From Streptomyces antnestii (GTDB taxonomy: Bacteria; Actinomycetota; Actinomycetes; Streptomycetales; Streptomycetaceae), in the NCBI RefSeq assembly GCF_004005495.1, contig NZ_RZYA01000001.1, positions 310,001-374,000 of the forward strand: DNA of 64,000 nt. The letters are read 5' to 3'. The position numbers and the translations under genes were made by a program. The notes under the pieces were generated by a model. It was not told the origin of the DNA, did not search any database, and saw nothing but the letters and a program-made list of their open reading frames with translations. Below, one piece after another: positions 22,833 through 31,458 of this stretch; position 1 is the first letter of the stretch, and every line of letters begins with the position of its first letter.

Positions 22833-23786
22833 ATGCGCCGAGACATACCGCCCCTCGACGAGGTACGCCGCATCACCCAGAAGAAACGCGACGCGTGGTG
22901 GACCGTGCTGCTCGTCGACCCCGTCGCCACCCCCCTCGTGCGCCTCGCGGCGATGCGCACGAGGGTCACCCCGAACCAGATCACCTGGGGCGCCTTCGTC
23001 CTGGGACTCGGCTCGGCCGTCTGCTTCTGGCTCGCCGACTGGCGCTGGCTGATCGCCGGCGCCGTCGTCTACCACCTGAGCTTCGTCCTCGACTGCATGG
23101 ACGGCAAGGTGGCCCGGCTCACCGGTCAGGGCTCGGTCTTCGGCGCCTGGCTGGACTTCGTCTTCGACCGCATCCGCGTCATGGTGTGCGGGGTCGCGCT
23201 CATGGCGGGCCAGTACGAGCGCACCGGCGACGAGCTCTACATCTGGCTCGCCCTGGCCGTCGTCGGCCTCGACACCCTGCGCTACATCAACTCCCTGGAG
23301 ATCTTCAAGATCCGCCACTCCATGCGCAAGCAGATCAAGGAGCGGGTGCGGGAGGCCAGGCGCGCCGAGAACGCGGCGGAGCTCGCCTTCATGGAGGACC
23401 TGCTCCGCGACAACCCCGAGGCGGACATCGACCATGACCTGCGCAAGACGCAGGCGGCGGCCGACGAGCCGGAAGCGCCGCAGGAGAGGGCCCGAGTCGT
23501 CGACCTGCACCAGGAGTTCAGGAGCCGCTTCCCCGTCTATCTGCGGCTGCGCGCGTTCCTGCTGCGGCACCGGATCCGTACGCATCTCATCAGCGGGATC
23601 GAGTTCCAGATGGGCGTCTTCATGATCGGCCCGCTGACCGACCAGGTCCTGTGGGCGACGGTCGTCTCCGGAGCGCTGCTGCTCCTCTTCGAGCTGGCCA
23701 TCGTCTACAAGCTGCTCCTGTCGACGCGCGACTTCACGCGCACGATCGACTCCTTCGCGCGGCAGCCTCTTCGCGCGACGCACTGA
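22833..23786 (+). CDS. CDP-alcohol phosphatidyltransferase family membrane protein
   Basis: 317 residues. The complete CDP-alcohol transferase signature is present at about residues 87-113: DCMDGKVAR, then eight residues, GAWLD and FVFD, with all the metal-binding Asp residues. It would join an alcohol head group to a CDP-activated lipid at the membrane. Between helices there is an unusual charged stretch of about 80 residues (about 165-245, rich in Arg/Glu/Asp and Gln) that looks like a coiled coil or cytosolic insertion; typical family members are about 200 residues. Start ATG with AGGAAG ten bases upstream. Monocistronic. The head group cannot be told from sequence. Confidence 0.85.
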   Translation: MRRDIPPLDEVRRITQKKRDAWWTVLLVDPVATPLVRLAAMRTRVTPNQITWGAFVLGLGSAVCFWLADWRWLIAGAVVYHLSFVLDCMDGKVARLTGQGSVFGAWLDFVFDRIRVMVCGVALMAGQYERTGDELYIWLALAVVGLDTLRYINSLEIFKIRHSMRKQIKERVREARRAENAAELAFMEDLLRDNPEADIDHDLRKTQAAADEPEAPQERARVVDLHQEFRSRFPVYLRLRAFLLRHRIRTHLISGIEFQMGVFMIGPLTDQVLWATVVSGALLLLFELAIVYKLLLSTRDFTRTIDSFARQPLRATH

Positions 23787-23840
23787 GGGAATTCCCCGAG
23801 TCCGATGTGTTGGGCGAAGCCCGAATTGTTATTACGAAGG

Positions 23841-23853
23841 CTTGTTGAACAAG
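23841..23853. promoter_or_regulatory. Palindrome upstream of the subtilase gene
   Basis: CTTGTT-G-AACAAG is a perfect 13-bp palindrome about 185 bases before the subtilase start, in an AT-rich patch followed by TATGTA. It could be a regulator site at the promoter; the cognate protein is not known. Confidence 0.4.
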
Positions 23854-23957
23854 TCACAGGTGTATGTAGGCCTTGATCTGGTCGCGTCAATCGGACAGTG
23901 TTTCGTGCCAACCCCCGGAGATCTTCCGGAGATTGCCGGGGGACGCGTGAGAACCAT

Positions 23958-23991
23958 CAGCGAAACAACGAACCAACAGCGAAACAACGAA
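23958..23991 (+). repeat. A-rich direct repeat in the subtilase leader
   Basis: The 15-mer cagcgaaacaacgaa occurs twice, separated by four bases, just before the ribosome site of the subtilase gene. The A-rich composition stands out in this GC-rich DNA and would give an unstructured messenger leader. Confidence 0.7.
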
Positions 23992-24038
23992 ACACCCCCC
24001 ACAAACCCCCCACAGAAACCACGAGGAGACCCCTCTTC

Positions 24039-25250
24039 ATGGCCATTCACAAGCGTGCCCGCAACAAGGTCAAGCTCACCGCGGCGATAGCCACCGCCGC
24101 CACCGCGGTCGGCGTGTCCCTCTTCGCGGGCTCCCTGGCAGGCGCCTCGACCCCCACCGAGGGCAAGGTCTACGGGCTCGACGCCAAGGGCGCCGTGTCC
24201 GGCAGCTACATCGTGCTGCTCGACAAGAAGGCGAACACCGACGCCAAGCAGGACCTCGCCAAGGAGTACGGCGGCAAGCTGAAGCGCTCGTACTCCTCCG
24301 CCGTCAACGGCTTCTCCGTGAACGGACTTTCGGAGACCGAGGCCAAGCGCCTGGCCGCCGACTCGTCCGTCGCCAAGGTCGTCCAGAACAAGAAGTTCCA
24401 CATCGACGCGACGCAGGACAACCCGCCGTCGTGGGGCCTCGACCGCATCGACCAGACCGACACCGCCGGCGACGGAAAGTACACCTACCCGGACAGCGCC
24501 GGTCAGGGCGTCACCGCGTACGTCATCGACACCGGCGTCCGCATCAGCCACAAGGACTTCGGCGGCCGGGCCTCCTACGGCTTCGACGCCGTCGACAACG
24601 ACAACAGCGCCGACGACGGCAACGGTCACGGCACGCACGTCGCCGGCACCATCGCCGGTGACGCGCACGGCGTCGCCAAGAAGGCGAAGATCGTCGCCGT
24701 CCGCGTCCTCGACGACCAGGGCTCCGGCACCACCGAGCAGGTCGTCGCCGGCATCGACTGGGTCACCAAGAACCACCAGGGCCCGTCCGTCGCCAACATG
24801 TCGCTCGGCGGCGGCGCCGACGAAGCGCTCGACGCGGCCGTCCAGAAGGCCATCGCCTCCGGCGTCACCTTCGCGGTCGCCGCGGGCAACGAGTCGGCCG
24901 ACGCGTCCCAGGGCTCCCCGGCCCGCGTCAAGGAGGCCATCACCGTCGCCTCCTCCACCAAGGACGACCAGCAGTCCGACTTCTCCAACTACGGCTCCGT
25001 CGTGGACATCTACGCCCCCGGCTCGGACATCACCTCCGACTGGAACACGAGCGACGACGCCACCAACACCATCTCCGGTACGTCGATGGCGACCCCCCAC
25101 GTCGTGGGCGCCGCCGCCGTCTACCTGAGCGGTCACCCCGACGCCACCCCGGCCGACGTCTCCAAGGCGCTCACCGACGGCGCCACGCCCGACAAGATCT
25201 CCAACGCCACCGAGGGCACGCCCAACAAGCTCCTCAAGATCGTCGAGTAA
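24039..25250 (+). CDS. Secreted subtilisin-like serine protease (S8, proteinase K type)
   Basis: 403 residues. Signal peptide about 1-35 (AAIATAATAVGVSLFAGSLAG), then an I9 inhibitor propeptide (SGSYIVLLDKKA ... AVNGFSVNGLSETEAKRLA) ending near residue 125, then the catalytic domain. The triad is Asp in TAYVIDTGVRISH, His in NGHGTHVAGT and Ser in SGTSMATPHVVG, with the oxyanion Asn in AAGNESADAS. It degrades proteins outside the cell after autocleavage of the propeptide. The ATG has GAGGAG about ten bases upstream. A strong terminator hairpin follows, so the gene is monocistronic. Confidence 0.95.
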   Translation: MAIHKRARNKVKLTAAIATAATAVGVSLFAGSLAGASTPTEGKVYGLDAKGAVSGSYIVLLDKKANTDAKQDLAKEYGGKLKRSYSSAVNGFSVNGLSETEAKRLAADSSVAKVVQNKKFHIDATQDNPPSWGLDRIDQTDTAGDGKYTYPDSAGQGVTAYVIDTGVRISHKDFGGRASYGFDAVDNDNSADDGNGHGTHVAGTIAGDAHGVAKKAKIVAVRVLDDQGSGTTEQVVAGIDWVTKNHQGPSVANMSLGGGADEALDAAVQKAIASGVTFAVAAGNESADASQGSPARVKEAITVASSTKDDQQSDFSNYGSVVDIYAPGSDITSDWNTSDDATNTISGTSMATPHVVGAAAVYLSGHPDATPADVSKALTDGATPDKISNATEGTPNKLLKIVE

Positions 25251-25272
25251 CACCCGCGCGGTACCTCTGACC

Positions 25273-25313
25273 GGCGGCCGCCGTGCCCTCCCCCACGGGG
25301 CGCGGCGGCCGCC
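25273..25313 (+). terminator. Strong hairpin terminator after the subtilase gene
   Basis: A 16-base stem (ggcggccgccgtgccc pairing with the complementary arm at 25297-25313, one G-T pair) with an eight-base loop. It begins 22 bases after the protease stop. There is no U-tract, as is usual in Streptomyces. Confidence 0.75.
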
Positions 25314-25327
25314 TATCGTGTGTGCCC

Positions 25328-25879
25328 ATGACGACCAAGGCGTACGCGGCACTGCTCCGCGGCATCAACGTGGGCGGCAGCAAGAAGGTCCCGATGGCGC
25401 GGCTCCGTCCCCTCCTCGAAGGGCTCGGGCTCGGCGGCGTACGGACGTATCTGCAGAGCGGGAACGCGACGTTCACCAGTGATCACGGTGACGAGGAATC
25501 CCTCGCGGCCGAGCTGAGCGCGGCCATCGAGAAGGAGTTCGGCTTCGCCGTGGACGTGATCGTGCGCGATCACGCCTCCCTCAAGTCGGTCGTCGACGCG
25601 TGCCCCTTCCCCGCGGACACCCTCGAAGGCAAGCAGCTGCACGTCACCTACTTCTCCGGTCCCGTCACTCCCGGGCGGTTCGCCTCCGTGGACCCGGCCG
25701 CCTTCGCCCCCGAGGACTTCCGCCTCGGCCCCCGCGAGCTGTACCTCTACGCCCCCGAGGGCCTCGGCCGCTCCAAGCTCGCGGCGCAGCTCTCCCGGCC
25801 GGGCCTCAACAAGGGCCTGATCGCCACGTCCCGGAACTGGAACACCGTCGTCAAGCTCGTGGAGATGACCGGTGCCTGA
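25328..25879 (+). CDS. DUF1697 domain protein
   Basis: 183 residues, cytosolic. The DUF1697 signature is clear: YAALLRGINVGGSKKVPM at the N-terminus, then GVRTYLQSGNATFTS and the C-terminal TSRNWNTVVKLVEM. The family has no established biochemical role. A TATCGT box (25314-25319) ends eight bases before the ATG and no ribosome site is present, so the messenger may be leaderless. The 3' end overlaps the next gene by 8 bases, implying coupled translation. Confidence 0.88.
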   Translation: MTTKAYAALLRGINVGGSKKVPMARLRPLLEGLGLGGVRTYLQSGNATFTSDHGDEESLAAELSAAIEKEFGFAVDVIVRDHASLKSVVDACPFPADTLEGKQLHVTYFSGPVTPGRFASVDPAAFAPEDFRLGPRELYLYAPEGLGRSKLAAQLSRPGLNKGLIATSRNWNTVVKLVEMTGA

Positions 25880-26240
25880 GCTCAACAGCGCCGTCGAGGC
25901 CGCCATCGAGGGCGAACTGCGCCTGCTCGACCCGGAGGTGCGCCGCTCCCCGGAGCTCCTCGGCGAGCTGCTGCACCCGGACTACTTCGAGTTCGGCGCG
26001 TCGGGCCGCCGCTGGGACCGCGCCTCGATCATCGCCGCGCTCTCCGCGACGAGCGAACCGGGCGCACGGCCCCTCACCGTCTCGCGCATGAAGGGCGTAC
26101 GGCTCGCCTCCGGTCTCGTCCACCTCACGTTCGAGACGGACCGCAACGGAGCCCGCGCCCACCGCAGTTCACTGTGGCGGCGGCACGAGGAGGGCTGGCT
26201 GCTGTACTTCCACCAGGGGACGCCGTTCAGCCGGAACTGA
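25872..26240 (+). CDS. NTF2-like (DUF4440/SnoaL-type) small protein
   Basis: 122 residues from a GTG inside the end of the DUF1697 gene, with GGAG upstream. The fold pattern of an NTF2-like cone is visible: LHPDYFEFGASGRRWDRASIIAAL near the start, a middle VSRMKGVRLASGLVHLTFE strand pair and SSLWRRHEEGWLLYFHQGTP at the end. Such proteins are small-molecule binding or isomerase-like; no catalytic residues can be assigned. It is probably cotranscribed with the DUF1697 gene. Confidence 0.75.
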   Translation: MPELNSAVEAAIEGELRLLDPEVRRSPELLGELLHPDYFEFGASGRRWDRASIIAALSATSEPGARPLTVSRMKGVRLASGLVHLTFETDRNGARAHRSSLWRRHEEGWLLYFHQGTPFSRN

Positions 26241-26301
26241 GCCCCGCGGGCTGTCGCGTTTCTTCAAGCCGCCGGAGGCCCCCGCGCGAGACGCTTGCCG
26301 C

Positions 26302-26871
26302 ATGGAAAACGAGTACACCTCCATGAAGGAATGCGCCGCGGAGGCCGCCAGGGTCGCGCGGGGCGTGGACGCGGCGCGGCTGCCCGAGCCGAGCGGATGC
26401 GGCGACTGGGACGTGCGCGCCCTCGTCAACCACTGGGTCCTGTACACCTCGCACGGCCTGGAGCACCGGGCCCTGCGCACGACTCTCCCCGACGAGCTCA
26501 CCGCCCGTGACTTCACCGCCGACACCGGCTGGGCCGAGGCGTACGCCGTCCAGCTCGACAAGGCCGTCGCCGCCTGGTCCGACCCCGCCGTCTGGGAGGG
26601 CGAGATCGACCTCGGCTTCGCCAGGATGCCCGCGCCCGCGATCGCCGCGCTGCTCATCGCCGAACTGGCCCTGCACGGCTGGGACGTGGCCCACGCCACC
26701 GGCCAGGACTACCGGGTCTCCGACGACACGGCCCGCCTCCTGTACGGCGTCGTCGAGGCGAACGCCGAGGAGTACCGCCAGTACGACGGCTTCGCCGAGC
26801 CCGTCCCGGTGCCGGACGACGCGCCCCTGTTCCACCGCGCCCTCGCCCTGAGCGGCCGCGACCCGCGCTGA
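26302..26871 (+). CDS. TIGR03086-type DinB-like (mycothiol-dependent) protein
   Basis: 189 residues. N-terminal MDMPI/DinB-like four-helix domain: [26 protein letters not shown] with His positions (about 46, 53 and later [11 protein letters not shown]) that form the metal site of the family. The C-terminal part follows TIGR03086 members. Actinobacterial members often act with mycothiol; here the neighbouring gene at 26939 is also a mycothiol-linked family, which supports that view. Substrate unknown. No ribosome site is seen before the ATG. Confidence 0.75.
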   Translation: MENEYTSMKECAAEAARVARGVDAARLPEPSGCGDWDVRALVNHWVLYTSHGLEHRALRTTLPDELTARDFTADTGWAEAYAVQLDKAVAAWSDPAVWEGEIDLGFARMPAPAIAALLIAELALHGWDVAHATGQDYRVSDDTARLLYGVVEANAEEYRQYDGFAEPVPVPDDAPLFHRALALSGRDPR

Positions 26872-26938
26872 ATGGCCCGGGGAAACGGGGGAGAAGTGGA
26901 CCACCCGGGCGGGCCACCCGGCCGATAGCGTCAGCGTC

Positions 26939-27583
26939 ATGAAGACGACGACCGACACCGCCCGTACCGGATCCGACGAACCGTCCCGCGTGGACTTCTA
27001 CTTCGACCCCGCCTGCCCCTTCGCGTGGATCACCTCGCGCTGGATGCTGGAGGTCGAGCGTGAACGCGCCCTCGACCTCCGCTTCCGCCCCATGAGCCTG
27101 TATCTGCACAACACCGGGAACGAACTCCCCGACTGGTACCGGGAGCTGGTCGACAAGTCGATCGGCCCGGTACGGGTCGCCGTCGCCGCCGCCGAACAGC
27201 ACGGCGACCACGTCCTGCGGGACCTCTACACGGCCTTCGGCACCCGCATCCACGAGGCGAAGAACGAGGACTTCGACCAGGTCGTCGCCGAGTCGCTCGC
27301 CGAACTCGGCCTCCCCGCCTCACTCGCCGGGGCGGCGCACGACCCGGCGTACGACGAAGCGGTCCGCCGCTCCCACGACGCGGGCAAGGAGCCCGGCTCC
27401 GACGGCTATGTGGGCACGCCCACGATCCATGTGGACGGCACGGTGTGGTTCGGTCCCGTCCTGCGCGCGATCCCGCGCGGCGAGGACGCCGTCCGCCTCT
27501 TCGACAGCTTCCGCACCCTGGCGACGCACCCCGACCTCTTCGAGCTGAAGCGGACGAGGACCGGCGGGCTCGACTTCTCCTGA
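26939..27583 (+). CDS. DsbA-like mycothiol-dependent nitroreductase (Rv2466c) family protein, monothiol variant
   Basis: 214 residues, thioredoxin-fold with helical insertion. It follows the M. tuberculosis Rv2466c sequence, as recalled, over its whole length: [51 protein letters not shown] and FELKRTRTG. Rv2466c has a Cys-Pro-Trp-Cys active site; here it is Cys-Pro-Phe-Ala, so only the first thiol remains and chemistry must go through a mixed disulfide with mycothiol. A TAGCGT box ends seven bases before the ATG, suggesting a leaderless transcript. Convergent with the chelatase gene. Confidence 0.82.
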   Translation: MKTTTDTARTGSDEPSRVDFYFDPACPFAWITSRWMLEVERERALDLRFRPMSLYLHNTGNELPDWYRELVDKSIGPVRVAVAAAEQHGDHVLRDLYTAFGTRIHEAKNEDFDQVVAESLAELGLPASLAGAAHDPAYDEAVRRSHDAGKEPGSDGYVGTPTIHVDGTVWFGPVLRAIPRGEDAVRLFDSFRTLATHPDLFELKRTRTGGLDFS

Positions 27584-27593
27584 CGCCGCCCTG

Positions 27594-28343
27594 TCAGGCG
27601 GCCGGCGCGACCAACTCCCGTACGGCCGCCGCCTCGTAGCGCTCCACGAGGAGCCGGGCGACCTCGGGGGCCGGGCCGAGGACGTCCGCGAGGACATCGG
27701 CTCCGGCGGCGCCCCGCGCGATGCGGTCCGGCAGGAAACCCGGGGCGAGGACGTACGGGGCGACCGCCACGCGGCGGACGCCCTCGGCGCGCAGTCGCGC
27801 CACGGCGTCCTCCGTGCGGGGCAGAGATGCGGAGGCGAACGCAGGCCGCACGGCGCACCAACCGGTGTGCCGCCACTCCCGCGCGATTTCAGCGATCACT
27901 GCGATCGCCTCCGGGTCGGTGGAGCCCGCCGAGGCCAGGACGACCCCGGTCGTGGGCTTGTCGGCCGGGGTGAGCCCGGCCTCGTACAGACGGCGTTCGA
28001 GCGCCGAGAGGAGCAGCGGTGACGGGCCGAGCACCTCGGCCTGCCGGATCCGCAGCCCGGCCGGGGCCTGCCGCAGGACCGCCGGGATGTCCGCCTTCGC
28101 GTGGAACGCGCGCGTCAGGAGCAGCGGCAGGGCGACCACGTCGCGCACGCCCTCCGCCGCCAGGGACTCCAGGACCCCCTGCACCGAGGGGACGTTGAAG
28201 TCCAGGAACCCCGTCTCCACGCGCAGCCCCGGCCGCAGCGCCCGCACCGCGCCGACGAGCGCGTGCACCGTCGCGGCATGGCGCGGATCGCGGCTGCCGT
28301 GGGCGATCACGAGCAGGACCGGGCGGGCGGGGTACCGGGACAT
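27594..28343 (-). CDS. Sirohydrochlorin chelatase (CbiX/SirB-like)
   Basis: 249 residues with two half-repeats. The metal-binding His is in LLVIAHGSRDPRH near the N-terminus, and the second in the LPLLLTRAFHAKADIP segment. Members insert iron or cobalt into sirohydrochlorin. As the last gene of the sulfur operon, seven bases after the ABC permease stop, it most likely makes siroheme for the sulfite reductase encoded at the start of the same operon. No siroheme methyltransferase gene is in the window. Confidence 0.88.
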   Translation of the reverse strand: MSRYPARPVLLVIAHGSRDPRHAATVHALVGAVRALRPGLRVETGFLDFNVPSVQGVLESLAAEGVRDVVALPLLLTRAFHAKADIPAVLRQAPAGLRIRQAEVLGPSPLLLSALERRLYEAGLTPADKPTTGVVLASAGSTDPEAIAVIAEIAREWRHTGWCAVRPAFASASLPRTEDAVARLRAEGVRRVAVAPYVLAPGFLPDRIARGAAGADVLADVLGPAPEVARLLVERYEAAAVRELVAPAA

Positions 28344-28350
28344 GGCGGGG

Positions 28351-29280
28351 TCAGCTCCTCACGAGGAGGCCGCGGCCGCGCAGGACGCGCCGCTCCAGGG
28401 GGCTGAAGATCAGCAGGTCGATGGCGATGCCGACGATCAGGATCAGGAAGATGGCGAGGAAGACCATGGACATGGAGCTGGCGTTGCGGCCGTTCTCCAG
28501 GAGCTGTCCGAGGCCGACGCCCAGGTCGGGCGACGAGGCGATGATCTCCGCGGCCATCAGCGAGCGCCACGAGAACGCCCAGCCCTGCTTCAGGCCCGCG
28601 AGATAGCCGGGCAGCGCAGCCGGGAGCACGATGTGCCAGGTGTGGCGCAGGCCCGTCGCGCCGAGGGTGCGGCCGGCCCGCAGGAACAGCGGCGGCACCT
28701 GGTCGACGCCCGACACCAGGCCGTTGGCGATCGAGGGGACCGCGCCGAGCAGGATCACGGCGTACATCATCTTGTTGTCGAGGCCCAGCCAGATCACGGC
28801 CGGCGGGACCCAGGCGACCGAGGGCAGCGACTGGAGGCCGGAGAGGATCGGGCCGATCGCCGACCGGATGAAGCGGACGCGGGCGACGACCAGACCGAGC
28901 GGGGTGCCGATCGCGAGGGCCAGCAGGAAGCCCAGCAGGCCGCGCGACACACTCGTCCAGATGTAGTCGAGGAGCGTCCCCTGCAACCACGCGCTGGACA
29001 CCTCGTCCCACACCGCGGACGGCGGGGGCAGCTTGCTCGGATCGGTGACGATCTTGAAGGAGACCAGGGCCTGCCACGCCACCAGGACCAGGACCACCGC
29101 CGTCAGCGGCGGCAGCACCTTGCGCACCAGGGTCTGGCGCAGCGGCGTACGGACGGTCTGCACCGTCTCCAGGGCGTCGAGCCCCGCCTCCAGACCGGCC
29201 AGGTCCTGTCCGGGACCCGAGTCGGTGACGGCGGCCGGGCCCACGGCCTTGCTCGCGGTCGTCGTCTCAGTGCTGGCCAT
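28351..29280 (-). CDS. ssuC: Sulfonate/nitrate-type ABC transporter permease
   Basis: 309 residues: a hydrophilic tail of about 55 residues, then six membrane helices. The coupling loop is LRAGRTLGATGLRHTWHIVLP (about 210-230), followed by PGYLAGLKQGWAFSWRSLMAAE, typical of SsuC/TauC permeases. The ATG at 29280 is chosen over 29298 because it gives a 14-base overlap with the ATPase gene. With the ATPase and lipoprotein it imports an organosulfur compound or sulfate; the exact substrate is inferred from its place in the cys operon. Confidence 0.87.
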   Translation of the reverse strand: MASTETTTASKAVGPAAVTDSGPGQDLAGLEAGLDALETVQTVRTPLRQTLVRKVLPPLTAVVLVLVAWQALVSFKIVTDPSKLPPPSAVWDEVSSAWLQGTLLDYIWTSVSRGLLGFLLALAIGTPLGLVVARVRFIRSAIGPILSGLQSLPSVAWVPPAVIWLGLDNKMMYAVILLGAVPSIANGLVSGVDQVPPLFLRAGRTLGATGLRHTWHIVLPAALPGYLAGLKQGWAFSWRSLMAAEIIASSPDLGVGLGQLLENGRNASSMSMVFLAIFLILIVGIAIDLLIFSPLERRVLRGRGLLVRS

Positions 29281-30058
29281 GGCGGCGAATCTCCCCACGC
29301 AGTTGTTCGGTGATCTCGACGGACAGTTCCGCCACGGCGGTGTCCTCGATGCGGCGCGGCTGCGGAATGCCGACCCGCCACTCGTGCGCCACCCGGCCCG
29401 GCCGCGACGACAGCAGCACGACCCGCTCCGCGAGACGCACCGCCTCGCGGACGTTGTGGGTGACGAACAGGACGGAGACGTTCGTCTCGCGCCAGATACG
29501 GGTCAGCTCGTCGTGCAGCACATCACGCGTGATGGCGTCGAGCGCGGCGAACGGCTCGTCCATCAGCAGGAGTTGACTGTCCTGCGCGAGCGCGCGGGCC
29601 ATCGCCACACGCTGGCGCATACCGCCGGACAGCTCGTGCACCCGCTTGTCGTACGCGCCGTTCAGGCGGACGAGCTCCAGGAGCTCCTCCGCCCGCGTGC
29701 GGCGGTCCGCCTTCGGGATGCCCCGCAGCTTGAGGGCCAGTTCGATGTTCTTGCCCGCGGTCAGCCACGGGAAGAGCGCGTGCTCCTGGAACATCAGGGC
29801 CGGCCGGCCCTGCGTGCTGATCTCGCCGGACGAGGGCTTGTCGAGCCCCGCGACCAGGTTGAGCAGCGTCGACTTCCCGCAGCCCGAGGCTCCCAGGAGG
29901 GTGACGAACTCGCCCGGCGCCACGTCGAGCGTGATGTCGTCGAGGACGAGCTGCTGCCCGGCGGGCGTGGCGAAGGACTTCGAGACGTGCTCGATCCGCG
30001 CGGCGTGGCCGGTGGTCTCCGTACCGTCCACAGCGGCCTTGGCGAGGGTGGTTGCCAT
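29267..30058 (-). CDS. ssuB: Sulfonate/nitrate-type ABC transporter ATPase
   Basis: 263 residues. Walker A GASGCGKSTLL, signature LSGGMRQRVAMARAL, Walker B LLLMDEPFAALD, and switch His in VLFVTHNVREA are all intact. The Q-loop reads ALMFQEHALFPWL, as in SsuB/TauB. The start is ATG 30058, preceded by the very strong AGGAGGTGA. It overlaps the permease gene by 14 bases. Confidence 0.92.
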   Translation of the reverse strand: MATTLAKAAVDGTETTGHAARIEHVSKSFATPAGQQLVLDDITLDVAPGEFVTLLGASGCGKSTLLNLVAGLDKPSSGEISTQGRPALMFQEHALFPWLTAGKNIELALKLRGIPKADRRTRAEELLELVRLNGAYDKRVHELSGGMRQRVAMARALAQDSQLLLMDEPFAALDAITRDVLHDELTRIWRETNVSVLFVTHNVREAVRLAERVVLLSSRPGRVAHEWRVGIPQPRRIEDTAVAELSVEITEQLRGEIRRHGQH

Positions 30059-30109
30059 GGTCGTCACCTCCTGGGAACTCAAGTGATTACGGGCTGGGCT
30101 GACGCGGCT

Positions 30110-31228
30110 CTACTTGACGCCGAGGCCGGCGTCGGCGACCGCGCCCTTGCCCTCGGCCTTGAGGACCTTGTTCAGCGGCGCCAGGTCGTAGATGCCCTTG
30201 AGGTCGGGCTTCACCAGCAGGCCCGCCTTCACCGCGTGCGCCGCCTCGGTGCCGAGGGTCGAGGCCAGCGGGTCGTCGGTGAACCGGATGGACTTCCAGG
30301 CCGGGTCGAGGACATTCGCGGGAAGGGCCTTGCCGGTGTCGGCCGCCAACTGCTTGTTGGCCGCGGCCTTCGCCTCGTCCGGGTTGGCGTTGATCCACGC
30401 GTTCGTCTTCACCGAGCCGCGCAGCACGGCCTCGACGACGTCCGGGTGCTCCTTGAGGAACGACTGCCGCACGATGATGTTCGTGATCACGAACTTCTTG
30501 CCGGGCCACAGGTCGGACTCGTCGAGGAGGACCTTGCCGCCCTCGGCCACGAGCTTGGACGCGGTCGGCTCCGGCACCCACGCGCCGTCGATGGAGCCGG
30601 ACTTGTAGGCGTCCGGGGTGATCTTGTTGTCCGTACGGACCACGGAGACCTCGCCCTTGCCGCTGTTGGCGTCGACCTTCCAGCCCTTCTCGGCAACCCA
30701 GTTCAGGAACGCGACGTCCTGGGTGTTGCCGAGCTGCGGGGTGGCGATCTTCTTGCCCTTGACGTCGTCGAGGGACTTGATCTTCTTCGGGTTCACCACC
30801 AGCTTCACCCCGCCGGACGCCGAACCGCCGATGATGCGCAGGCTCTTGCCCTGGGACTTGGTGTAGCCGTTGACCGCCGGCGACGGGCCGATCCAGCCGA
30901 TGTCGATGGCGCCGCCGTTGAGCGCCTCGATCTCGGACGGGCCCGCGTTGAAGGTCTGGTACTGCGCCTTCGTGCCCTGGAGCTCCTTCTGGAAGAAGCC
31001 CTTCTGGTTGCCCACGAGGGCGGTGCCGTGCGTCAGGTTGCCGAAGTAACCGATCTTCACGGTGTCGGCGGAGAGCTTCTTGCCCTTGGCGGCGACGTTC
31101 GTCTTGCCGGACGTGTCGTCCTTCGCCTGGGAGCCGTAGCCGCAGGCCGTCGCGGCGAGCGCGAGGAGCGGCAGGGCGGCGACGGCGGCGAGGCCGCGGC
31201 GCCAGGAGGCGGAAGTGTTGGCAGGCAC
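30110..31228 (-). CDS. ssuA: Sulfonate-type ABC transporter substrate-binding lipoprotein
   Basis: 372 residues from GTG 31228, which has GAGAGGA upstream (GTG 31261 is an alternative). Signal peptide with lipobox-like AATAC. The NMT1/SsuA fold shows VKIGYFGNLTHGTALVGNQKGF, then GPSEIEALNGGAIDIGWIGPSPA and KIATPQLGNTQDVAFLNW. It binds the sulfur compound outside the membrane and hands it to the permease. The 230 bases between it and cysN contain two small overlapping frames described separately. Confidence 0.87.
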   Translation of the reverse strand: MPANTSASWRRGLAAVAALPLLALAATACGYGSQAKDDTSGKTNVAAKGKKLSADTVKIGYFGNLTHGTALVGNQKGFFQKELQGTKAQYQTFNAGPSEIEALNGGAIDIGWIGPSPAVNGYTKSQGKSLRIIGGSASGGVKLVVNPKKIKSLDDVKGKKIATPQLGNTQDVAFLNWVAEKGWKVDANSGKGEVSVVRTDNKITPDAYKSGSIDGAWVPEPTASKLVAEGGKVLLDESDLWPGKKFVITNIIVRQSFLKEHPDVVEAVLRGSVKTNAWINANPDEAKAAANKQLAADTGKALPANVLDPAWKSIRFTDDPLASTLGTEAAHAVKAGLLVKPDLKGIYDLAPLNKVLKAEGKGAVADAGLGVK

Positions 31229-31265
31229 GGGAGGTGTTCCTCTCGTTGGCCCGGCGGTCACGGTG

Positions 31266-31364
31266 CTATGCCGTGGCCGGGAGGTCGGCAGGTTTTCGCT
31301 TGCGTACGAACAGGTCGCGGGGGGTGTGGGCGCGCAGGCAGTGCGCGTACGTCATCGCGCACAT
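31266..31364 (-). CDS. Candidate 32-residue peptide upstream of the ABC lipoprotein gene
   Basis: ATG at 31364 with AGGGCGGGG about eight bases upstream; stop TAG 37 bases before the lipoprotein start. The product begins MCAMTYAHCLRAH and ends FVRKRKPADLPATA. It has two Cys in the first nine residues and a basic middle. Position and Cys content recall sulfur-responsive leader peptides, such as the one at the head of this operon. It could also be chance in GC-rich DNA. Confidence 0.3.
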   Translation of the reverse strand: MCAMTYAHCLRAHTPRDLFVRKRKPADLPATA

Positions 31365-31456
31365 CGCGCGACCCCGCCCTGACCGCTGCCGAGGGCGCCG
31401 CTGCCGACGCGGCCGCCCTCTTTCGCGAACGTCGAGTAGATGTCGATGGACGTCAT
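31352..31456 (-). CDS. Candidate 34-residue small ORF directly after cysN
   Basis: Its ATG lies two bases after the cysN TAG, the same spacing as between cysD and cysN. The product begins MTSIDIYSTFAKEGGRVG, then becomes Gly-rich and ends RCAR. Its last 13 bases overlap the start of the next mini-ORF. No homologue is recognised; translation is uncertain. Confidence 0.3.
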   Translation of the reverse strand: MTSIDIYSTFAKEGGRVGSGALGSGQGGVARCAR

Positions 31457-31458
31457 GA

